A DNA stretch of 40,177 bases, from contig JBOGOC010000011.1 in NCBI GenBank assembly GCA_050747525.1, forward strand, positions 1 to 40,177. Reading direction: 5' to 3'. Positions 23,538-32,421 of this stretch are shown in pieces. Origin of the DNA: JBOGOC01 sp050747525 (GTDB lineage: Bacteria > Acidobacteriota > Polarisedimenticolia > JACPZX01 > DASXTC01). The notes beneath the pieces were generated by a model. The model ran no database searches. It saw only the letters and a program-made list of their open reading frames with translations, and was not told where the DNA came from. Made by a program: the position numbers and the translations under genes. Each line of letters begins with the position of its first letter. Within the stretch, counting starts at the first letter, position 1.

Positions 23538-24674
23538 TCATCCCGCTGCCCGCTTCGCCAGACCTTCGGCCCGGCGGGCCAATTCCCGACCCACCTCGAC
23601 CAGATCAGCCGTCTCGAGCAGGCCCTCCTTCCCCATCCCCGGCCCGAGCACCTCGACCACGGCGGGGCGCGGGGCCGGCAGGGTGCCATCCCATCTGCCC
23701 GTCACCACCACGACGGGACGCCCGCCCAGCGCGGCGCGGCCCAGGATCGCGGCCGCAACCTTCCCTCCCGAAGTCTGCTCGTCGAGCGAGCCCTCTCCCG
23801 TGACCACCAGGTCCGCCCCCTCCAGCCTCCCAGGGGATAACAGGAGCCGCATCAGAAATATTGCCCCGGGCTCCAGCGAGGCATTCAGGAAGCTGGCCGT
23901 TCCCACCCCCAATCCCCCCGCGGCTCCCCCCATGGGCATGGACGTCAGCACCTCGGGGGGCACCCCTTTCCAGCCGGCCAGGATCCGCGCCAGGCGGCGC
24001 AGCCCCTCGTCCAGGCGTGACACCTCGTCGGGCGTGGCCCCCTTCTGGGGGCCGAAGACCCTCGCCGCGCCCTGCGGTCCGATCAACGGATGCGAAACAT
24101 CGCACAGCGCGGTGAAGCGGGCCTGCGCCAGCGCGGGGTGGGCCATCGAGGCGTCCACGTTCGCGAGTGCGTCCAGATCCCGCGCGCATCCTTCGAGTGG
24201 GCGCCCGCCGGCGTCCTCGAGCCGATACCCGAGCGCCGCCGCCATCCCCAGCCCTCCATCCACCGTGGCAACCCCTCCCAGGCCGACCAGAAAGCGCCGG
24301 ACACCCGATTCGAGGGCGGCGGCAATCGCCTCACCAAGGCCACGGGAGGATGCCCTCAGGGGCGAGCGCTGCGCGGGCGGAACCAGGTGCAGTCCGAGGA
24401 AGACGGCCGACTCGAAGACCGCCGTCCCCTCGTGGGTCAGGCCCCAGCTGGCCTCGTGGGGAACTCCCATCGGCCCGCGCGTCGTCGACGGGACACAGGC
24501 TCCCCCCACGGCCCCCAGGATGGCGTCCATCGTTCCCTCTCCGCCGTCGGCGAGAGGCTGGGCGTCAATCTGCCAGTGGGGCTTCTCTTCCCGGATCCCA
24601 CGCGACAGCAGATCGCAGATCTGCGCGGCGGTGAAGGTCCCCTTGAACTTGTCGGGGGCGATGAGAAGGCGCAC
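23538..24674 (-). CDS. Glycerate kinase (GlxK/GarK family)
   Basis: A 378-residue kinase phosphorylating D-glycerate, of the PF02595 type. It shows the N-terminal LLIAPDKFKGTFTAAQ, the acidic segment PLADGGEGTMDAILGA, the glycine-rich FLVGLGGVATVDGGLGMAAALG and the conserved C-terminal GADLVVTGEGSLDEQTSGGK. Start GTG 24674 is chosen because homology begins there (VRLLIAPDKFKG) and it lies 11 bases after glgC; a much longer upstream frame is only a shadow of glgC. Last gene of the glycogen operon. Its presence suggests that glycerate from photorespiration-like, serine or sugar-acid routes is fed into the same hexose pool. Confidence 0.9.
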   Translation of the reverse strand: MRLLIAPDKFKGTFTAAQICDLLSRGIREEKPHWQIDAQPLADGGEGTMDAILGAVGGACVPSTTRGPMGVPHEASWGLTHEGTAVFESAVFLGLHLVPPAQRSPLRASSRGLGEAIAAALESGVRRFLVGLGGVATVDGGLGMAAALGYRLEDAGGRPLEGCARDLDALANVDASMAHPALAQARFTALCDVSHPLIGPQGAARVFGPQKGATPDEVSRLDEGLRRLARILAGWKGVPPEVLTSMPMGGAAGGLGVGTASFLNASLEPGAIFLMRLLLSPGRLEGADLVVTGEGSLDEQTSGGKVAAAILGRAALGGRPVVVVTGRWDGTLPAPRPAVVEVLGPGMGKEGLLETADLVEVGRELARRAEGLAKRAAG

Positions 24675-24685
24675 GGGCTGACGCC

Positions 24686-25918
24686 CTACGTCTCGCTGAG
24701 ATTCGCGCCCTTCGGGATCACCACGATCCCGCCCGGCGACATGGTGAAGCGCCGGGCGTCCGCCTCGGCGTCGTAGCCGATCTCGGTGTGAGGCGGGACC
24801 TTGACGTCCTTGTCGATGATGGCCCGGCGGACGCGGCAATGCCGTCCCACGTCCACCCCATCGAACAGGATGGAGTCCTCCACCGAGGAGAACGAGTTGA
24901 TGCGCACGCCACGCGAGAGCACGGAGCGCTCCACGCGGCCGCCGCTGATGATGGCGCCGTTGCTCACCACCGAGTCGAGGGCCTGGCCGATGCGCTCCGC
25001 CTCTCCCTTGCCGGAGAAGACCATCTTGGCCGGCGGGTCGAACAGCGGCAGCGTGCGGATGGGCCATTCCTTGTCGTACAGGTTGAACTGCGGCTCCACC
25101 TGCACCAGGTCCATGCTCGCCTCGTAGTAGGAGTCGAGCGTCCCGATGTCACGCCAGTACCTCTGCTCCTTCTTGTTCCGGTCCACGAACCGGAAGGCGA
25201 AGACCTTGTGGTTGGGGACCATGGCCGGGATGACGTTGCGGCCGAAGTCGTGCTTCGTGGCCCGCCGCGCGTCCTCCACCACGTTGCGCACCAGCGCCGT
25301 GGTCTTGAAGACGTACACCCCCATGTTGATGAGGCAGATGCCCGGGTTGTCCGGGACCGGGCGCGGATGCTCCGGCTTCTCCTCGAAGCCCACGATGCGC
25401 TCGTGCGTGTCGACCTCCAGCACGCCGAACTGCTTCGAGGCGCGCTCCAGCTCCGTCTCCACCACGGCCACGGTCAGATCGGCGTCGTGGGCCAGGTGCG
25501 CCTCCAGCATCTCCGCGTAGTCCATCTTGTAGATGTGGTCCCCCGACAGGATCACCGTGTGATCGGGACGCTCGTCCTCGAGGAAGAAGAGATTCTGATA
25601 GATGGCGTCGGCGGTCCCCTGGTACCAGCGATCACCCACGCGTTGCTGGGGGGGGAGCGTGTCCATGAACTCCCCCAGGTCGGGATTGAAGATGTGCCAG
25701 GCGTGCCTCAGGTGCCGATCGAGAGAGTGCGACTTGTACTGGGTCAGCACCAGGATGCGCCGCAGATCCGAGTTGAGGCAGTTGGACAGCGTGAAGTCGA
25801 TGATCCGGTAGATCCCCCCGAAGGGGACCGCGGGCTTGGAGCGATCCCGCGTGAGCGGGTAGAGCCGCTCTCCCTGTCCTCCCGCCAGGATGATGGTCAG
25901 GACGTCGGCGCGCTTCAC
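24686..25918 (-). CDS. glgC: Glucose-1-phosphate adenylyltransferase
   Basis: A 410-residue ADP-glucose pyrophosphorylase, the committed step of glycogen synthesis. The nucleotidyltransferase core starts with IILAGGQGERLYPLTRDRSKPAVPFGG. Next come YRIIDFTLSNCLNS, WYQGTADAIYQN, the sugar-phosphate segment VGFEEKPEHPRP and YWRDIGTLDSYYEA. The left-handed beta-helix C-terminal domain (about 300-390) carries hexapeptide repeats. Length is typical. It overlaps the response regulator by 4 bases (ATGA), so its synthesis is coupled to that of the regulator. glycerate kinase follows after 11 bases. GlgA, which uses its product, is encoded upstream in the same operon. Confidence 0.96.
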   Translation of the reverse strand: MKRADVLTIILAGGQGERLYPLTRDRSKPAVPFGGIYRIIDFTLSNCLNSDLRRILVLTQYKSHSLDRHLRHAWHIFNPDLGEFMDTLPPQQRVGDRWYQGTADAIYQNLFFLEDERPDHTVILSGDHIYKMDYAEMLEAHLAHDADLTVAVVETELERASKQFGVLEVDTHERIVGFEEKPEHPRPVPDNPGICLINMGVYVFKTTALVRNVVEDARRATKHDFGRNVIPAMVPNHKVFAFRFVDRNKKEQRYWRDIGTLDSYYEASMDLVQVEPQFNLYDKEWPIRTLPLFDPPAKMVFSGKGEAERIGQALDSVVSNGAIISGGRVERSVLSRGVRINSFSSVEDSILFDGVDVGRHCRVRRAIIDKDVKVPPHTEIGYDAEADARRFTMSPGGIVVIPKGANLSET

Positions 25919-26280
25919 TCACGTTCTCCGAGCAGGCGGTGGATCGTCTGCTTCAGCTCGGTGAGGTCCGACGACTTGGTCAGGTACGCGTCGGCCGCCC
26001 ACGACATGAACGACTCCTTGTAGCTGGAGAAGGCTGAGTTCAGGATCACGCGGATGGAGTTGTCGCGCGACACGATGCGCCCCAGCGCCTCGAGCCCGTC
26101 CATGCCGGGCATCTTGATGTCCAGCACGACGAGGTCGGGGCGCACCGACCGCAGGCACTCCAGCGCCTCGCGGGCGTCGGAGGCCAGCAGCACCCGGTAC
26201 CCCTCTTCCGTCAGCTCCTTCTCGTAGAAGAGCCTCAGGTTCTTCTCGTCGTCAACCACCAGGATCGTCTTCGTGCTCAT
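25915..26280 (-). CDS. Receiver-only response regulator
   Basis: A 121-residue CheY-like protein consisting only of a receiver domain. It has the acidic pair D10-D11 (VVDDEKN), phospho-acceptor D54 (VVLDIKMPGMDG) and conserved Lys102 (YLTKSSD). There is no DNA-binding or enzymatic output domain, so it must act by binding a partner. It overlaps the kinase gene upstream by 29 bases and glgC downstream by 4 bases. The kinase-regulator pair lies between glgA and glgC, which makes a direct role in glycogen synthesis the leading hypothesis. Domain assignment is firm, target inferred. Confidence 0.92.
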   Translation of the reverse strand: MSTKTILVVDDEKNLRLFYEKELTEEGYRVLLASDAREALECLRSVRPDLVVLDIKMPGMDGLEALGRIVSRDNSIRVILNSAFSSYKESFMSWAADAYLTKSSDLTELKQTIHRLLGERE

Positions 26281-27850
26281 GTAGGCTCCCTGTGGGCGGG
26301 GCGCCGCACGGCAGACGCAGGTGAAACGTCGTGCCGTGCCCCGGATCCGAATCGAACGTGAGCGTCCCGCGGTGCTGCGCCGCGATCTGGGACGCGATGG
26401 CGAGCCCCAGGCCCGAACCTCCCGGCTTGGTGGTGAAGAACGCGCGGAAGACCCGCTCCTTGTGCCGCTGCGGGATCCCCGTCCCGTTGTCGCTGACGGA
26501 AATCACGACGTGGTTGAGGCCGGTTCCGGTGGTCAGCCCGACGCGCGGCTCGTGGGCCTGAGGCCGGTCCCTCACCGCCTGCATGGCGTTGACGATCAGG
26601 TTGGTGAGCACCTGCCGGATCTGCGTGCGGTTCACGTGCACGACGGGGAGTCCGGGCTCCAGCTGGATTTCCAGCCGGATGCCGGCCTCGTGGATCTGCT
26701 CGAGATGGGGGCGCACGGCGTCCTGCACCAGATGATTCACATCGCACCGCTCGGTCTCCGGGGGGCCGGGACGCACGTAGTCGAGGATCTCCGCCACGAT
26801 GTCCTCCAGCCGCCGGACCTCGTCGCGGATGATGGTCAGGTACTCGCGCTGCGGAGCGTCGGCGGGCATGGACTTCCACAGGGTGTTGGAGAACCCCCCG
26901 ATGGTCACCAGCGGGGTGCGGATCTCGTGCGCCACCTTGGCGGCCATCTCTCCGATGGCGGACAGCTTTTCCATGCTCAGCAGCTTCTCCTGACTGCGCC
27001 GCAGGGTGCGGTTGGCCTCGCGCAGCTCGGACACCTTCCTGGAGAGCTCCTCGCGAAGCTGTGTCTGTTCCTCTTCCAGCCGCCGTCGTAGAGAGATGTC
27101 GCGGTAGATGACCGAGCGTCCCAGCGCTCTGCCCGTCTCGTCGCGGATCTGCGTGACCGAGATGTCCACTTCCACCGTGCGCCCGTCACGGGCCAGCCGG
27201 ACCGTCTCGAAGTTCCTGAGGTCGCCCTGCCGGTCGATGATCTCGGCGATGCGGTCGAGCTCTCCTTCGAGAGCCAGGGCCTCCGGGACGAGCAGCTCGT
27301 AGGGCCGCCCCAGCACCTCCGCGGCCGTGTACCTGAACATGCGCTCCGCTCCGTGGTTCCAGTACTGGATGCGCCCGTCGTTGTCGAGACTCAGGATGGC
27401 GTCGACCGAGTCTTCGACCGCGCGCGACAGATACACGTCACGCCGCTGCCGCTCGCGCTCCGCCAGCACCTCCGCCGTGCAATCGGCCAGCAGGTTGAGC
27501 GCGCCGCCGCCCCACGGAACGAGGATCGATCGGAACCACCGCCTGGACCCGGTTCGCGAAGACAGGATCCCGCCGCTTCCGGGCATGGAGGGCAGGTCCG
27601 GATCCGCCGCGAAACAGTCCAGCATCCCCTCGCCGGGCCACTCGCCGGACGGGCCCGCCCCCGCCAGCACGAGCATCGGCTCGTTGGCCCAGATCACCCG
27701 CCCCTCGTCCGTCGTCAGCGCGACGGCCCACCCGGCCCGCCCGAGGCCTTCGGCGAGGCGCCGGAGCGCCTCGTCCGCCTCAGGCGGTGCGGGCCGTGGT
27801 GCCAACCCGGCGCCCGGCGCCCTGCGCCGCGCGGGCATAGAGATCCGCAT
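26252..27850 (-). CDS. Soluble PAS-containing sensor histidine kinase
   Basis: A 532-residue kinase. There is one divergent PAS-like domain (about 30-125, ALTTDEGRVIWANEPML) and one clear PAS (about 140-260, ILSLDNDGRIQYWNHGAERMFRYT, ending VIYRDISLRRRLEEE). A coiled coil follows at 255-295. HisKA has the phosphorylated H308 in AAKVAHEIRTPL, and HATPase has N box NLIVNAMQAV, G1 DNGTGIP and G2 GGSGLGLAIA. No transmembrane segment or signal peptide, so it senses a cytosolic cue such as a metabolite or redox state. It overlaps glgA by 71 bases and its regulator by 29 bases, so coupled translation is likely. The first ~25 Pro/Arg-rich residues may be a start-site artefact; MPARRR four codons in is an alternative start. 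Confidence 0.92.
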   Translation of the reverse strand: MRISMPARRRAPGAGLAPRPAPPEADEALRRLAEGLGRAGWAVALTTDEGRVIWANEPMLVLAGAGPSGEWPGEGMLDCFAADPDLPSMPGSGGILSSRTGSRRWFRSILVPWGGGALNLLADCTAEVLAERERQRRDVYLSRAVEDSVDAILSLDNDGRIQYWNHGAERMFRYTAAEVLGRPYELLVPEALALEGELDRIAEIIDRQGDLRNFETVRLARDGRTVEVDISVTQIRDETGRALGRSVIYRDISLRRRLEEEQTQLREELSRKVSELREANRTLRRSQEKLLSMEKLSAIGEMAAKVAHEIRTPLVTIGGFSNTLWKSMPADAPQREYLTIIRDEVRRLEDIVAEILDYVRPGPPETERCDVNHLVQDAVRPHLEQIHEAGIRLEIQLEPGLPVVHVNRTQIRQVLTNLIVNAMQAVRDRPQAHEPRVGLTTGTGLNHVVISVSDNGTGIPQRHKERVFRAFFTTKPGGSGLGLAIASQIAAQHRGTLTFDSDPGHGTTFHLRLPCGAPPTGSLHEHEDDPGG

Positions 27851-29234
27851 AGGTCGCTGCCGACTTCGTCCAGCCGTAGTCCCCGCGCATGCCTGCCTTC
27901 ATCACCTTGCCCCAGGCCACGCGATCCGCGAACCGTGACAGAGCCCTGTCCACGGCCGCCATCATCGCCCCGGCCTCGTACGGCCGGAAGACGAACCCGT
28001 TGGGCTGCTCGCCGTCCTCGTTCACGGTGTCGGCCAGCCCTCCGGTGGCGCGCACGATGGGCACCGTGCCATAGGCCAGGCTGTACATCTGATTCAGCCC
28101 GCACGGCTCGTACAGCGAAGGCATCAGGAACATGTCCGAGCCCGCCTCGATGAGGTGCGCCAGCGACTCGTCGAAGCCGATCCGCAGCCCCACCTTGTCC
28201 GGGTGCCGCTCACGCGCGCTCTGCAGCATGGTGACATACCGCGGCTCGCCTGAGCCGAGCGCCACCAGCTTCAGGTCGCGCGACATCAGCTCGGGCAATG
28301 CCTGCTCGATGAGGTCGAACCCCTTCTGCTCGGTCAGGCGGGAGATGATGCCGATGACGGGCACGCGTCTCCGCGAGACCGGCACCTCGAGAGCCTCCAG
28401 CAGGCGCGTCTTGCACTTTCCCTTGCCCGTGACCGACTTCACGTCGTAGTGATCCAGGAGGTGCGTGTCCTTCGACGGGTTCCAGTACGAGTCGTCGATG
28501 CCGTTGAGCACGCCGAACAGGTCCTCGCGCCGTGACTCCAGAACTCCCTCCAGACCGCATCCCTGCTCGGGCTCCCGGATCTCCCGCGCGTAGGTCGGGC
28601 TCACGGTGGTGATGACGTCGGCGAAGGAGAGCCCGACCTTCATGAAGTTCACCTTCCCCCAGAACTCGAAGGGGCCGGCCGGGTAGAACAGGGAGCGATC
28701 GAATCCGGCCTTCTCCAGCACCTCGGGGGGGAAGAGCCCCTGATAACCCAGGTTGTGGATGGTCAGCAGCGTTCCCACCCCCTCGAAGAAGGGATCGGCG
28801 GCCATGTGAAGCCGCAGATAGGCCGGCACCAGCGCGGTCTGATGATCGTGGCAGTGAATCACGTCCGGCCTGAAGTTGAGCTTCTTCAGCCTGGCCAGCG
28901 CCGCCTGCTGGAACCAGATGAACCGCTCGGCGTTGTCCGGATAGCCCGTGCCGTCCTTCGGGTCGTTGTAGATGCCGGGGCGGCCGAAGTGCTCGGCGCT
29001 TTCCAGCAGGTCCACCAGGACCTTGTTCTTCCCCGAGCCAATCTCCGCGCGCGCCGCGCCGTCGGCCGAGGTGAGGCCATGGCGGGCCGCGTCAATGGAG
29101 GCATAGCGCGGCAGCAGGACGCGCACGTCATGCCCCGCCCTTGCCAGGGCGGGAGCGAGGGCCCCCACCACGTCGGCGAGCCCCCCGACCTTGGCCAGGG
29201 GGGCCATCTCGGTTGCCATCATCGCGATCTTCAG
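27780..29234 (-). CDS. glgA: Glycogen synthase (ADP-glucose type)
   Basis: A 484-residue GT5 glycosyltransferase extending alpha-1,4-glucan from ADP-glucose. It has the N-terminal ADP-glucose site KVGGLADVVGALAPALA (K11) and DVIHCHDHQTALVPAYL. It continues with LLTIHNLGYQGLFPPEVL, VSPTYAREI, GVLNGIDDSYWNP, ISRLTEQKGFDLIEQAL and FLMPSLYEPCGLNQMYSLAYGTVPIVRATGGLADTV. The conserved opening is xKIAMMATEMAP. The only in-frame candidate at the right place is CTG 29234, which overlaps the galT stop (CTGA). The first ATG (29222) would remove four residues of the first beta strand. The 3' end overlaps the histidine kinase gene by 71 bases. Confidence 0.95.
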   Translation of the reverse strand: MKIAMMATEMAPLAKVGGLADVVGALAPALARAGHDVRVLLPRYASIDAARHGLTSADGAARAEIGSGKNKVLVDLLESAEHFGRPGIYNDPKDGTGYPDNAERFIWFQQAALARLKKLNFRPDVIHCHDHQTALVPAYLRLHMAADPFFEGVGTLLTIHNLGYQGLFPPEVLEKAGFDRSLFYPAGPFEFWGKVNFMKVGLSFADVITTVSPTYAREIREPEQGCGLEGVLESRREDLFGVLNGIDDSYWNPSKDTHLLDHYDVKSVTGKGKCKTRLLEALEVPVSRRRVPVIGIISRLTEQKGFDLIEQALPELMSRDLKLVALGSGEPRYVTMLQSARERHPDKVGLRIGFDESLAHLIEAGSDMFLMPSLYEPCGLNQMYSLAYGTVPIVRATGGLADTVNEDGEQPNGFVFRPYEAGAMMAAVDRALSRFADRVAWGKVMKAGMRGDYGWTKSAATYADLYARAAQGAGRRVGTTARTA

Positions 29235-30262
29235 AGCTCTATCTCCTTCAGGAAGCGGGCGGCCTCCTCGGGGGCCGTCGGATTGATGTAGAAGCCTGTT
29301 CCCCACTCGAACCCCGCCACCTTGGTGAGGCGCGGCAGGATCTCCACGTGCCAGTGATAGTCGAAGGCCAGGCTCTGCCAGTAGTGGGCACGCTTGTGGG
29401 TGGTCTCGGTGTTGGGGGCCGTGTGGAACATGAAATTGTAGGGCGGGTCCCGGAGCGCCTTCTTCAGACGTGTCAGGACGTCCTTCAGCGCGCGGGCCAG
29501 CCCCGCCGTCTCCGCCGCGTCGATGTCCACGAGCGTGTGCCGGTGATGCCGGGGCGCCAGCATGATCTCGAACGGAAAGCGCGAAGCGTACGGGGCGAAG
29601 GCGATGTAGTGGTCGTCGAGGTACACCACCCGCTTCCCCTCGTCGATCTCCTGATCGATCATGTCGCAGAACAGGCACCGCTCCTTGAGGTTGTGGTGGG
29701 CCCTCGCGGAGTCCAGCTCCACCGCCACGGTGCGTGGCGTGACGGGCGTGGCGATGATCTGCGTGTGGGCGTGCGCGAGCGACGCGCCCGCCGTGGCGCC
29801 GTGGTTCTTGAAGAGCAGGATGTACTTGAAGCGCGGGTCGCGCAGCAGATCGGCGTGCCGATCGCGGTAGAAGCGGACCACCTCGGTGAGCCGGTCCAGG
29901 GGCATGTCGGCCAGGTCCAGCTTGTGATCGGGGCTCTCCACGATCACCTCGTGGGCCCCCACGCCGCGCATGCGGTCGTAGATGCCCATCCCCTTGCGAT
30001 CCAGCTCGCCCTCGATCATCAGGGCCGGGAACTTGTTGGGGATCACGCGCACCTGCCAGCCGGGCGTGTCGGGTCGCGACCCGTCGGGCCTCAGGGCGGA
30101 GATCTCGGGAGGGGTCTTGTCCTCGTGCCCCGGACAGAACGGGCAGAAGGCCCCCTCGGCGATCCCCGCGCTTTCGGCGAGGAAATCGGTGGGCCGCTTG
30201 CTGCGGTCGGTGGCGATGATCACCCAGCGCCGCTGGATGGGATCATGACGTAGCTCGGACAT
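29231..30262 (-). CDS. galT: Galactose-1-phosphate uridylyltransferase family protein
   Basis: A 343-residue HIT-superfamily nucleotidyltransferase. It opens with ELRHDPIQRRWVIIATDRSKRP. Structural zinc ligands are C40 and C43 (FCPFCPGHE). The catalytic segment is LAHAHTQII, with His164-x-His166-x-Gln168; the nucleophile is His166 (canonical form HPHxQ, here HAHTQ). The second domain carries FPFEIMLAPRHHRHTL and a final YHWHVEILPRLT. In a glycogen operon the enzyme may act as an ADP-glucose or UDP-glucose:hexose-1-phosphate transferase rather than a strict Leloir enzyme; no other galactose gene is nearby. It starts 4 bases after the GH57 gene and overlaps glgA by 4 bases. Confidence 0.9.
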   Translation of the reverse strand: MSELRHDPIQRRWVIIATDRSKRPTDFLAESAGIAEGAFCPFCPGHEDKTPPEISALRPDGSRPDTPGWQVRVIPNKFPALMIEGELDRKGMGIYDRMRGVGAHEVIVESPDHKLDLADMPLDRLTEVVRFYRDRHADLLRDPRFKYILLFKNHGATAGASLAHAHTQIIATPVTPRTVAVELDSARAHHNLKERCLFCDMIDQEIDEGKRVVYLDDHYIAFAPYASRFPFEIMLAPRHHRHTLVDIDAAETAGLARALKDVLTRLKKALRDPPYNFMFHTAPNTETTHKRAHYWQSLAFDYHWHVEILPRLTKVAGFEWGTGFYINPTAPEEAARFLKEIEL

Positions 30263-30266
30263 TCGT

Positions 30267-32420
30267 TCAGGTCTCCCCTGCCGCGGCTCCGCCTGCGGCT
30301 TCCAGGACGATGGTGGCTGCGCGGGGGACGGCAGAAGCTGCTCCCCAGACGATCAACAGGGCCGACCCCTGATAGTTCGCCTCGTATCCCCGCTCGGAAC
30401 GGCTGACGGTGCGAACAGGATAATGCCACACGGCCGCGGAAGGAAGAGGGTTCAGGGAAAGAAGGACGTGCAGGTGATCGTCCTCGATCACCAGGCGTTC
30501 CACATCCTGGAGCTCGACCGTGTCGGACAGGGGGACAACCCGCTCTCCCAGCCGCAGGCGCCCCGTCGACTCGATGAGCGCCAGGTTGAGCTCCACCGCG
30601 AAGAGGACCCCTTCGGGGGGCGGCGAGCCGAAGCGCCAGCCCAGCTCCAGGCGCCCCCCTTCTGCGGCGATCGACTTGGTGAGCGTGACCGGCCGGCCGT
30701 CCACCCGTCCCGCACGCTCCATCACGACGCGGGCCGCCCCCCTTCCCGGCGCGGGCGGGCTCTCCACCGCGCGCACGTCGTAGCGCCCGTTGAAGAAATC
30801 CCCCCGCTCGAGCGGCAGGCCCCGGGCCAGGTCGTGCGGCGTCGCACCGGCCGACAGGAACCGGTCGACCGCCGATGCGCGGAGACGATCGTCGGCCACC
30901 ACCAGGGCCTTCATCTCGTCGCTGGCCCCCACCTCGATCTCATGGATGCTGCGGCGTCCTTCCCCGTGCCCGCTCCGGTCGGACGCCGACAGCATGTCGG
31001 CGTGATAGACCTCGATGCGGCGCGTCAGCGTGAATCCCAGCGGAATGTCTCCTTGCTTGAGGTCCACGACGCTGAGCGCGCCGCCCGCGGCCGGCTCCAC
31101 CAGCAGGCCGAGCTGCGGGGTGTGGATCTCGATCTCGTCGCGTCCGTCCACGTCCACGTCCACCGGCCGGCACCGCACCTCGGGAGCGCCCGTGGCCTCG
31201 TCCAGCAACCGGCGGGCCCGGCACAGGTGCGTCCCTACCGAGCGCCGGATGTGCGGCAGGTAGAGGCCGCCGAAGATCCCGTGCCAGTAGCTGCAGTTGC
31301 ACATGGCCCTCCACAGCTCGCGCCGCGCCGGATCGGGGTAACCCGCCCGGGCCTGCTCGGCGGCCTGGGCGGCGTGGTCCATCTCGGCCGACAGGAGCTG
31401 GGCGCGGCGCAGCATCAGGAAGCTCTCGGGATACTTGGCCATGAAGTTGCGGAAGAAGCCGCCACGCAGGAAGGGGCGGTCGCGCTCCCACTCCGGCCGC
31501 TCCTTGGCCTGCTGCGTGGCGGCCGCGAACTCCCGCCCGCGCCGGGTCGGCAGCGACCATCCGCCCATCTCCATGTACGACCCGGGGGGCAGGTACACGC
31601 GCCCGCGCGGATCCACCTCGCGCATCACCTGTTGGAAGGTGGTGGTCTTCAGCCAGGACGCGTTGTCCTCCAGCAGGCCCATGAACGAATCCAGCCATCC
31701 GGGCTGGCCGTCGGCTCCGTACACCCATGCCTGCGTGCCGGGCCACATGCCGAACTTCTCCCCGTCGTCCACGATCACCGCCACCACCTCGCGCCCGCCG
31801 GGCTGCGCCTCGGCACCCAGCTGCCGCAGGTGCTCGATCGCCTCCTCCGGCTCGCGGAACGGAATCAGGTAGCGCAGCCTCTCGCTGATCGGGAACAGGC
31901 GGGTGACCTTCCCCTGGTCCTCGGTCACGTAGTAGCCGCCCACGGGATCGGTGTCCATGGAGGCCAGAAAGTGGTAGTCGTCGAGGATCGTGAAGTCCAC
32001 CCCGGCCTCGGCCAGCGTGCCCGGCAAGGTCGGCTCCCAGATCCTCTCGGCCAGCCACATGCCGCGCGCCTCGGCCCCGAACCTCTCCTTGAGATGGCGG
32101 GTCATCAGGCGAATCTGCCCCACACGATCGCCGGGAGGGATGAGCGGCAGGATCGGCTCGTAGAACCCTCCGGTGAGCATCTCGATCTGGCCGGCCCGCG
32201 CCAGCACCGCCAGTCGATCGAGGTGGGCCGGAGCGTGCCGGTCGAGCCATTCCAGCAGGCACCCGCTGTAGTGGAAGACCATGCTCACGGAGGGGTGGCG
32301 CTCCAGCGCGCTCAGGAAAGGGTCGTAGGCGTCGTTCAGCGCGCGGGTGAACACCTCGTCGAGATTGCCGACCGGCTGGTGCGAGTGCACGCCGAAGATC
32401 AGCCGCACCGGGGATATCAT
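30267..32420 (-). CDS. GH57 4-alpha-glucanotransferase-like enzyme (DUF1925/DUF1926 domains)
   Basis: A 717-residue GH57 protein of the Thermococcus-type 4-alpha-glucanotransferase group. The catalytic barrel has FGVHSHQPVGNL, the nucleophile region MWLAERIWEP (Glu125) and the acid region VIVDDGEKFGMWP (Asp218). A middle domain (about 300-400: YWHGIFGGLYLPHIR) and a long beta-rich C-terminal DUF1926 domain (about 430-710) complete it. It disproportionates alpha-1,4-glucans or releases maltodextrins from glycogen. ATG 32420 is chosen because homology starts there and it follows the previous stop by one base; the upstream in-frame extension is a shadow. No signal peptide, so cytosolic. Confidence 0.92.
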   Translation of the reverse strand: MISPVRLIFGVHSHQPVGNLDEVFTRALNDAYDPFLSALERHPSVSMVFHYSGCLLEWLDRHAPAHLDRLAVLARAGQIEMLTGGFYEPILPLIPPGDRVGQIRLMTRHLKERFGAEARGMWLAERIWEPTLPGTLAEAGVDFTILDDYHFLASMDTDPVGGYYVTEDQGKVTRLFPISERLRYLIPFREPEEAIEHLRQLGAEAQPGGREVVAVIVDDGEKFGMWPGTQAWVYGADGQPGWLDSFMGLLEDNASWLKTTTFQQVMREVDPRGRVYLPPGSYMEMGGWSLPTRRGREFAAATQQAKERPEWERDRPFLRGGFFRNFMAKYPESFLMLRRAQLLSAEMDHAAQAAEQARAGYPDPARRELWRAMCNCSYWHGIFGGLYLPHIRRSVGTHLCRARRLLDEATGAPEVRCRPVDVDVDGRDEIEIHTPQLGLLVEPAAGGALSVVDLKQGDIPLGFTLTRRIEVYHADMLSASDRSGHGEGRRSIHEIEVGASDEMKALVVADDRLRASAVDRFLSAGATPHDLARGLPLERGDFFNGRYDVRAVESPPAPGRGAARVVMERAGRVDGRPVTLTKSIAAEGGRLELGWRFGSPPPEGVLFAVELNLALIESTGRLRLGERVVPLSDTVELQDVERLVIEDDHLHVLLSLNPLPSAAVWHYPVRTVSRSERGYEANYQGSALLIVWGAASAVPRAATIVLEAAGGAAAGET

Positions 32421-32421
32421 G

